A stretch of 49,559 nt of DNA, taken from Rhizobium sp. J15. Lineage in GTDB: Bacteria > Pseudomonadota > Alphaproteobacteria > Rhizobiales > Rhizobiaceae. Positions 42,032 through 49,559 of the stretch are shown here, one piece after another. Below the pieces are notes generated by a model, which was given only the letters and a program-made list of their open reading frames with translations, had not been told where the DNA came from and made no database searches. Position 1 is the stretch's first letter, and every line of letters starts with the position of its first letter. The DNA lies in NCBI RefSeq assembly GCF_002531825.1, contig NZ_NWSX01000043.1, positions 1 through 49,559 of the forward strand, in the 5' to 3' direction. The position numbers and the translations under genes are program-made.

Positions 42032-42820
42032 TTAGAAGAACTCGTCGAGCAGCTGGTAGTAATCGAGCCGCGCCGGATCCGGCGCCGGCATGCCGTAGCG
42101 ACGGAGAAAAGGCTGCACCAGCGCCTCCCCGAAATTATGGGCGATGCTGCGGCAGGCAAGCGCGATATCCTGATAGCGGTCGGCCACGCCGAGGCGGCTG
42201 CAATCGATATAGCCGGAGAACCGGCCATCGGAAGCGATGAAATTCGGCAGGCAGGCGTCGCCATGCGAAACGACGAGATCCTCGTCGCCGGGCCACAGGC
42301 TCTCGAGTTCGGCGAAAAGCTCGGCAGCGCTTTTCCCGAGCCGGGCCGCATCGAAATCCTCCTCGTCGACGATCCCCGCTTCCATGCGCGCCTTCGCTAC
42401 CGGCAGGCGCCTTTCAAGACGGTGGTCGAAAGGACAGGAGGCAATCGGCAGACGATGAAGGTCGGCAAGCGCCTCCGCCAGCAGCGCGACGCGCACGAGC
42501 GGCGTCAGCGCCGCTGCGCTGGCAAGGTCGCTTCCCGGCAACGCACTGATCAGCAGCCAGTTGCGCTCGCCGTCGCCTTCCCGCGCGATCACTTCAGGGC
42601 AAGGCAGACCGGAGGCTTTGAGCCAGCCGAGCCGGGTCGCCTCGTCATCCAGTTCGCCGAACGGACCCGCCGCTTCGACCTTCAGATAGAGCGCCGGCAA
42701 GCCCTCGCCTTCCAGCCGGAAGACGCTTGCGGCCGAACGGCCGAGAAAATCCCGCTCCATCCTATAACCGGACAGATGCGCGGCAAGCCGTCCAGGCGGC
42801 AATCTCTCGGAAAATGTCAA
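42032..42820 (-). CDS. Aminoglycoside 3'-phosphotransferase-like kinase (APH(3')-II group)
   Basis: This 262-residue protein matches the APH(3')-II plan throughout: a nucleotide-site start (FLGRSAASVFRL), CPFDHRLERRL near residue 130, the Brenner motif VSHGDACLPN near 190 with catalytic aspartate, and SGYIDCSRLGVADRYQDIAL with the metal-binding aspartate; it ends YQLLDEFF. It probably phosphorylates an aminoglycoside or a related sugar compound. The likely start is the TTG at 42820, which overlaps the stop of the 53-residue ORF (TTGA). No mobile element is nearby, so this looks like a resident chromosomal kinase. Confidence 0.87.
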   Translation of the reverse strand: MTFSERLPPGRLAAHLSGYRMERDFLGRSAASVFRLEGEGLPALYLKVEAAGPFGELDDEATRLGWLKASGLPCPEVIAREGDGERNWLLISALPGSDLASAAALTPLVRVALLAEALADLHRLPIASCPFDHRLERRLPVAKARMEAGIVDEEDFDAARLGKSAAELFAELESLWPGDEDLVVSHGDACLPNFIASDGRFSGYIDCSRLGVADRYQDIALACRSIAHNFGEALVQPFLRRYGMPAPDPARLDYYQLLDEFF

Positions 42821-42978
42821 TGAAGCGTTTCGGCGGGCGCAGCTTCGAGAAGGATCTCGAACGCTTCTTCGAGGGCCGCCACCAGAATATCGGTCAGTTC
42901 GTCGGACTTGTTTTCCAGAAACAGCGCGCTGACGGCTTCGTCCTGACGCTCCAGAAAACGCTCGATCTCGTTCGACAT
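42817..42978 (-). CDS. 53-residue acidic protein coupled to the APH-like kinase
   Basis: The frame starts at the ATG at 42978 (MSNEIERFLERQDEAVSALF...) and ends TGA at 42817, overlapping the kinase start. The product is helical and acidic (TDILVAALEEAFEILLEAAP) with no recognised domain. Codon use is rhizobial. Coupling suggests a role as leader or partner for the kinase. Confidence 0.55.
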   Translation of the reverse strand: MSNEIERFLERQDEAVSALFLENKSDELTDILVAALEEAFEILLEAAPAETLH

Positions 42979-43081
42979 ATCATTGTCCCTTCTTCACCGT
43001 ACCATCACGGCCATGGGGAAACCGTAGGCTTGGTTCCTTGCGCGTGGCTGGTTCCGGTGAGACGCATTTGCGGGTCGTTGT

Positions 43082-44146
43082 CTATTCACGAATGCTGTAG
43101 GTTTTATATTGATTGCGGGGGATCAATCCGCCGGCTTCATGGGCGAACGAGATGACCTTCGTGGCATCTCCATTAACCTCGCAACGGAAACGAATTTGGT
43201 ACCAGCCTTTGACGGTGCGGAAAGCCGCACTTTTGATATCGAGAACTGTGCCACTCGATAGTCCGAACGTTGGCACTATAATCGGCTGAAAGCTGGGCGA
43301 ACCGTGGATAAGCTGTTGCTGAAGCTCATTGCCGCAAAGCTGAGCGACGCGTCTGCCGCGCGGCACCCCGCTCATCGCTATTCTCGCAACCGGATCGTCG
43401 TCGGCCGTCTGCGAAAATAAAGTTTTCGCTTTAGGCAGGTCGTCCTGTGCCGCATCTACCTTCGGCGGTTCCGGCGGTTTCTGCTCTGGCGGCTTGGCGA
43501 CCTCGATATCAGTCTTGGCTTCGCCGGTCGCTTCTGCAAGCGGCGCATTGCGTTCAGGAGAAACTTCGGTCGTCGCGACCTCGGGAAGCTCTATATCTTT
43601 CGGAACCGGCCTTGCCGGCAGCGTATCAGCCTGTGGCTTTTCCGCAGAAGCCTCCGCAGGCGCTTGCTCTGGCGCTGCCTCGTGCTGAGGCGCCGTCATC
43701 GCAGGCTTCGCGTCGCCTTGCGAAGCATTTCCCACTGCCGACTTTTGAGGACCGCTGTTCCTGTCGCCGAACTCGAAGACAGGTTTTAGACTGGGCATGG
43801 GGGCGGCAGGCTTGGCCTGCTCTGCCAGCTTGTTTTCAGGCGGAGGCGGTGGTGGTGGTGGTGGAGGCGGCGGCTCCTTCTTCGCCTCTTCCGGCGGTTT
43901 TGGCTCCGGTGGTTTTTCCTCCGGCTTCTTCTCTTCCTGCTTCTTCTCCTCCGGCGGCGGAACGAGTTCCACCTTCACGCTCTCGTCTTCCGGAGGCTTC
44001 GGCTCGATCTTTGGCAGCCCGAAAATGAGAAGTGCGACGACAGGAACATGCAGAAGCACGGACGCGCCGATGCCCCAGCGGATTTCAGGCCGCTGCTTTG
44101 CTGCTTCATGCGTCTCCGCCGGTTCCACTACTTCTTCTTCGGTCAC
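43082..44146 (-). CDS. TonB-like DUF930 protein with proline-rich spacer, copy 1
   Basis: This 354-residue protein has a short cytoplasmic part, one membrane segment (GIGASVLLHVPVVALLIFGL, about residues 26-45), and then a long periplasmic Pro/Glu/Lys spacer including twelve consecutive prolines (43838-43873). The C-terminal DUF930 domain (about 245-354) contains AQLCGNELQQQLIHG and WYQIRFRCEV. The layout mimics TonB, but the end domain differs. The GTG at 44146 is chosen as start; longer forms are open. It is followed upstream by a paralogue. Confidence 0.82.
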   Translation of the reverse strand: MTEEEVVEPAETHEAAKQRPEIRWGIGASVLLHVPVVALLIFGLPKIEPKPPEDESVKVELVPPPEEKKQEEKKPEEKPPEPKPPEEAKKEPPPPPPPPPPPPENKLAEQAKPAAPMPSLKPVFEFGDRNSGPQKSAVGNASQGDAKPAMTAPQHEAAPEQAPAEASAEKPQADTLPARPVPKDIELPEVATTEVSPERNAPLAEATGEAKTDIEVAKPPEQKPPEPPKVDAAQDDLPKAKTLFSQTADDDPVARIAMSGVPRGRRVAQLCGNELQQQLIHGSPSFQPIIVPTFGLSSGTVLDIKSAAFRTVKGWYQIRFRCEVNGDATKVISFAHEAGGLIPRNQYKTYSIRE

Positions 44147-44218
44147 AGCAGCGATGTGGCCTCTAAAGCCGGCAGCATCAAGCCACAAAAGCAAAAAACA
44201 TCGTGATTGCGGTCGAGG

Positions 44219-44935
44219 TCATTGGTCGGCGGGCCCGTCGTCCGCCACCAGATTGTGTTCCTGCCATTGGCTTTCCGGAATGGCGTCGCCGACGAGAAAG
44301 GCGAAGGACGCGACCTTGCCGGAGCCGGCGTCGAGCTCGCATTTGAACTGGATGTTGTACCACTTCCGTTTGCTGCGGAAGGCGCCGCCCTTCACCTCGA
44401 CGCTGTTGCCGCTCACCTTCTCCGCCGCCATCGCATAGGGGGCGAGCGTATCGGGCGCCATTGCCGGCCGCACGCGGCGCACCTGCTCCAGCGCTTCGAG
44501 ATCGCAGAGCTGCAGGTTGCGTTCGCTGCCCGAGAGCTGCCGCAGGGCCTCGCGAGCGCGCTTGCTGCGCGGATCGGCCAGCACCTTCTCGGAAAAGAAC
44601 TGGCTCGCGATGACGAATTCGGCCGGCTTCGGCACCGCAGGCGGCATTGCCGCCGCAGCAGGTGGATCATTTGCGAGCGGCACCGGCTCGGCCTCGGGCT
44701 TTGCAGCCTCTGGCCTCACCTCTTCCGGCGAAGGCGCCCTGACGGGCTCGGGCGCGCTGACGGATTTCGTTTCCTGCGGAACGATCTCCACCGAGAGACC
44801 GTCATCAGGCGATGACAGCGGCTCCGTCTTCGGCAACAGCAGCAGAAGAAGCAGGATCGCAGCGGCATGCAGCACAAATGACGCGGCCGCGCCCCACCGG
44901 ATCTCGCCGTCCCACTTGTTTGCCGCAAGTTCCAT
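44219..44935 (-). CDS. TonB-like DUF930 protein, copy 2
   Basis: This 238-residue paralogue of the gene at 43082 has a membrane anchor (ASFVLHAAAILLLLLLLP, about 18-35), a shorter Pro/Glu-rich spacer (about 40-105) and a DUF930 domain (about 110-238; LQLCDLEALEQVRRVRP, KRKWYNIQFKCELD). It is likely anchored in the inner membrane with the domain in the periplasm. The two genes are tandem on the same strand and no ExbB/ExbD gene accompanies them, so a TonB role is doubtful. Confidence 0.85.
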   Translation of the reverse strand: MELAANKWDGEIRWGAAASFVLHAAAILLLLLLLPKTEPLSSPDDGLSVEIVPQETKSVSAPEPVRAPSPEEVRPEAAKPEAEPVPLANDPPAAAAMPPAVPKPAEFVIASQFFSEKVLADPRSKRAREALRQLSGSERNLQLCDLEALEQVRRVRPAMAPDTLAPYAMAAEKVSGNSVEVKGGAFRSKRKWYNIQFKCELDAGSGKVASFAFLVGDAIPESQWQEHNLVADDGPADQ

Positions 44936-45091
44936 CGGTCAGGAAGCGGCTGTCGGACGATCGATGGCAATCGTGGAACTGAGAAACGCTTTCATCATGA
45001 GCTTGCCGAAGGTCCGGAAATGAGCACGCGGCAACACTGCCAGCACAGCCGAAGCTTTGCAACATCAAAACAAAGCAATCATCAGTTGTAT

Positions 45092-45385
45092 TCAGCCGAG
45101 CGAGCCGATGAGGTCTCGGTAGGCAGCCTCCGGGAACGCCTTCAGCGTCTCGGTGCGGACATTCCCCGCCATGGCGAGCGACAGCGTAAAATGCGCCATC
45201 ACCGCGTCGTCGGGCGCCTCGCAGACGGCGACCATGTCGTGTCCGCCCATCGTCAGATAGAACTGGTTGAAGGAGCCGCCGACGCTGGCGAGCAGTTTCT
45301 TCGCCGCGTCCAGCCGTTTTGTCGAGTCGCGAACAGTACGGATGCCTTGATCCGTCCAATTGATCAAAAGAATGTAAGTGGTCAT
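45092..45385 (-). CDS. GYD domain protein
   Basis: This 97-residue protein consists of one GYD domain, with YILLINWTDQGIRTVRDSTKR at the start and the family motif MGGHDMVAVCEAPDD (usual G-x-Y-D, here G-G-H-D). A small ferredoxin-like fold of unknown function. The ATG at 45385 follows TTAGGAGGTG. Confidence 0.88.
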   Translation of the reverse strand: MTTYILLINWTDQGIRTVRDSTKRLDAAKKLLASVGGSFNQFYLTMGGHDMVAVCEAPDDAVMAHFTLSLAMAGNVRTETLKAFPEAAYRDLIGSLG

Positions 45386-45540
45386 GTCGCACCTCCTAAC
45401 GGAGGACCGGTCTACGCAGGCATGCGTCGACCCTCGCTCGCGCGTCGCGATCGATCCCTTCCCCCGTGGCGCGGATTATAGCCCTGTCACCATGGAGGGA
45501 CAAGAAAGCCGCCGGGATCATTGGTACTAATCACAAAGCA

Positions 45541-45567
45541 AAAGCCGGGCGCTAGGCCCGGCTTTTT
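45541..45567. terminator. Bidirectional terminator at the end of rpoD
   Basis: AAAGCCGGGC-GCTAG-GCCCGGCTTTTT forms a perfect GC stem flanked by A and T runs, 26 bp past the rpoD stop. Confidence 0.88.
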
Positions 45568-45592
45568 CAATCGGAACGATGTGATCGAAGCC

Positions 45593-47650
<2,058 letters not shown>

Positions 47651-48128
47651 TTATATCGTCGCCTTCCTGACGCTATCCAATCTCGCTACGGTGAATGGGC
47701 CGTCTCAGGGCCTGACGCGCCGCTCGCGTCGCCCTTCAAATCACCTGAGCCCACCTAACGGGATGACATTTAAAGTCTGATTAACCACGATCGCCGGTAC
47801 CGGACAGCAAAGCTTTCTTGCTTTTGGATTTCCGGCCATGGTTGCGCGATCCGCCTTGACCCTGTTCACCGTTTCAACAAGTCGAACGGTGATTCCCACA
47901 TTTTTTGTTCTCGTCAAGCTTTTCCACAAAAAAAGCCCGCGAAAAATCGGAAAAAGCCTTATCCACAGGCTTCGAACCGCGGCTGCGATTGCGAAGCTTA
48001 TTTAAGAAGCGGCGAACAAAAGACAAGGGCGGCAAGGATTTTGCCCTCGAGCGCCCGTTGTTCCGGCCGTTTTTGCAGCTGTACCGGCGGTATATTCGCC
48101 GGTTTCAGGCAGGCATCATGCTCTGCTT
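47651..48128. other. rpoD upstream region with DnaA-box-like sites
   Basis: This is a 478-bp stretch without a supported gene. It contains TTATCCACA (47959-47967, perfect DnaA-box consensus), TTTTCCACA (47920-47928) and the weaker ATTCCCACA (47892-47900) in a 76-bp AT-rich patch, all on the plus strand. The region presumably holds the rpoD promoter, but I cannot assign a start. Confidence 0.55.
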
Positions 48129-48476
48129 CTAGTGCGCGGCGCCATCATAGGCCGTCACCTTCAGCGCGCCGAGATCGACTGCGGGAATGCAGCGCAGATT
48201 GACCGAGGCCATCGCCGCACCGTTCGGGGCCAGGCCTTCGCCGAAGGGCGCAATACCGCAATTGGTGCAGAAATGATGCCGGATGACATGCCTGTTGAAA
48301 GTATAGGTCGAAAGATCGCCCTCGGGCGTCTTCAGCACCAGCTTCTCGCGCGGCACGAAGGCGAGGAGCCCGCCCCGCCGGCGGCAGAGCGAACAGTTGC
48401 AGTCGATCGCCTCGGTAAATTCGCCTTCGACTTCGAACGCGATGTTGCCGCAATGGCAGCTTCCCTCGTAGAGCAT
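48129..48476 (-). CDS. GFA family protein (glutathione-dependent formaldehyde-activating fold)
   Basis: This 115-residue zinc protein has the GFA cysteine set: GSCHCGNIAFE, CNCSLCRRRG and HHFCTNCGIAPF. The founding member was proposed to condense formaldehyde and glutathione, but many members have other roles. It starts 10 bp after the tdh stop on the same strand, so the two form an operon. Confidence 0.9.
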   Translation of the reverse strand: MLYEGSCHCGNIAFEVEGEFTEAIDCNCSLCRRRGGLLAFVPREKLVLKTPEGDLSTYTFNRHVIRHHFCTNCGIAPFGEGLAPNGAAMASVNLRCIPAVDLGALKVTAYDGAAH

Positions 48477-48486
48477 GTCGTCCTCC

Positions 48487-49524
48487 TCACATCCAATCCA
48501 TCACGACCTTGCCCGAGTTGCCCGAGCGCATCGCCTCGAAACCGTCGCGAAACTCATCGATCCTGATGCGATGAGTGATGATCGGCGCAAGGTCAAGGCC
48601 GCCCTGGACGAAGGCGATCATCTTGTACCAGGTCTCGAACATCTCGCGGCCGTAAATGCCCTTGAGATTGAGCATCTTGAAGATCACCTTGTTCCAGTCG
48701 ATCTCGAAGCCCGCCGGCGCGATGCCGAGAATGGCGATCTTGCCGCCATTGTTCATCTTGTCGATCATGTCGCGGAAGGCCGGTGCGGCACCCGACATTT
48801 CCAGCCCGACGTCGAAGCCCTCGGTCATGCCGATCGCCTTCATCACGTCGGCGAGGTTTTCCTTCGAGGCGTCGACGACATGGTCGATGCCGAGCTTGCG
48901 CGCGAGCTGCAGCCGGTGCGGATTGATATCGGTGATGACGACCTTGCGGGCGCCCGAACGCTTGGCGACCAGCGCCCCCATGATGCCGATCGGCCCGGCG
49001 CCGGTGACGAGCACGTCCTCGCCGACGAGATCGAAGGAGAGCGCGGTATGCACCGCATTGCCGAACGGGTCGAAGATCGCGGCGATCTCGTCGGAAATAT
49101 CGTCGGGGATCGGCACGACATTGCTTTCGGGAATGCAGACGAACTCCCCGAACGAGCCCGGCCGGTTGACGCCGACGCCGAGCGTATTGCGGCAGAGATG
49201 CCCCCTGCCCGCCCGGCAGTTGCGGCACTTGCCGCAGACGATATGCCCCTCGCCCGAAACCCGTTCGCCGACATGATAGCGGGTGACCGCCGAGCCGATC
49301 TCGGCGATCTCGCCCGAGAATTCATGGCCGACGACCATCGGCACCGGAATAGTCTTCTGCGCCCACTGGTCCCAGTTCCAGATATGCACGTCGGTGCCGC
49401 AGATCGCCGATTTCTTCACCCGGATCAGCACATCGTTCGGCCCGACCTCCGGCACCGGCACGTTCTCCATCCAGAGCCCGACTTCCGGCTTCGATTTGAC
49501 CAGCGCCTTCATCATGTTCGACAT
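48487..49524 (-). CDS. tdh: L-threonine 3-dehydrogenase
   Basis: This 345-residue medium-chain zinc dehydrogenase oxidises threonine to 2-amino-3-ketobutyrate. Catalytic zinc residues are visible in CGTDVHIWNWDQW and GHEFSGEIAEIG, the structural zinc in CGKCRNCRAGRGHLC, and the NAD site in VLVTGAGPIGIMGALVA. Length and Tdh-specific PEVGLWM and GREMFETWYKMI agree with E. coli Tdh (341). The ATG at 49524 is used; a GTG four codons earlier is possible. The partner gene kbl would lie beyond the window. Confidence 0.92.
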   Translation of the reverse strand: MSNMMKALVKSKPEVGLWMENVPVPEVGPNDVLIRVKKSAICGTDVHIWNWDQWAQKTIPVPMVVGHEFSGEIAEIGSAVTRYHVGERVSGEGHIVCGKCRNCRAGRGHLCRNTLGVGVNRPGSFGEFVCIPESNVVPIPDDISDEIAAIFDPFGNAVHTALSFDLVGEDVLVTGAGPIGIMGALVAKRSGARKVVITDINPHRLQLARKLGIDHVVDASKENLADVMKAIGMTEGFDVGLEMSGAAPAFRDMIDKMNNGGKIAILGIAPAGFEIDWNKVIFKMLNLKGIYGREMFETWYKMIAFVQGGLDLAPIITHRIRIDEFRDGFEAMRSGNSGKVVMDWM

Positions 49525-49559
49525 ATCTGTTCCCACTGCTTCTTGACGCCAGCTTCGCT

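Noticed and set aside
43838..43873. GGT/GGC trinucleotide repeat as a microsatellite or mobile feature
   Set aside because: It encodes the twelve-proline spacer of the DUF930 protein in frame and is explained by coding.
47892..47967. Chromosomal origin (oriC) at the DnaA boxes
   Set aside because: There are only two good boxes, no AT-rich unwinding repeats, and no hemE, dnaA or parAB genes nearby.

Overview
The window is high-GC alphaproteobacterial chromosome from a Rhizobium of the R. leguminosarum/R. etli group. The evidence is the complete cinR-cinI-cinS quorum-sensing block, rhizobial intergenic repeats (RIME-like palindromes and the GAGCATGATG...CATCATGCTC element), EcfG-type stress promoters, rhizobial small-protein families (DUF982, DUF2934, DUF6894, DUF2799, DUF930), and the alphaproteobacterial forms of metH, rpoD and tdh. 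No insertion sequence, rRNA operon or CRISPR array was seen. Species assignment is from gene content and memory of these families, not from a search.

Layout. 1-7.7 kb: a carbohydrate (CUT1) ABC transporter operon on the minus strand (binding protein, two permeases, Gfo/Idh dehydrogenase, ATPase). It faces a BadF-type sugar kinase and a HutC-type GntR regulator on the plus strand, and the shared control region carries two opposed TGGTA-repeat arrays. 7.7-8.4 kb: a PIN/Phd toxin-antitoxin pair with a palindromic operator. 8.5-13.8 kb: metH with a 20-bp palindrome upstream, then an AGE-family sugar isomerase. 13.8-15.8 kb: two DUF2799 lipoprotein paralogues and a UPF0303 protein. 15.9-22.7 kb: a PotABCD-like ABC operon that ends in an Asp/Glu-hydantoin racemase and a flavin reductase, facing a GntR/FCD regulator. 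22.8-25.2 kb: small stress-type genes.

25.2-27.1 kb: cinR, cinI and cinS. Matching 18-bp lux-box-like palindromes lie in front of cinR and cinI. 27.2-30.6 kb: a lone receiver protein, tRNA-Ile2(CAU), and an accessory patch of about 2 kb holding a DUF4145/HEPN-like protein coupled by a 4-bp overlap to an unrecognised partner. The patch is bounded by the tRNA 3' end and a near copy of it. DUF2750 and a frameshifted DUF982 gene follow.

30.7-45.4 kb: cell-envelope and miscellaneous genes. These are an Omp25/31-like porin, SIMPL protein, two secreted FANVRGCP paralogues, YjbQ, DUF1428, DUF922, an MFS exporter, a Crp/Fnr regulator, DUF6894 x2, DUF427, a B3/B4 protein, an EamA exporter, an AraC regulator, an APH(3')-like kinase with a tiny overlapping ORF, two TonB-like DUF930 proteins and a GYD protein. 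45.6-49.5 kb: rpoD with DnaA-box-like sites upstream, then tdh and a GFA-family gene.

The strongest second-look items are the tRNA-anchored DUF4145 gene pair, the conserved CinR-box candidates, and a set of EcfG promoters (GGAAC-N16-CGTT) that ties several scattered small genes to the general stress response.
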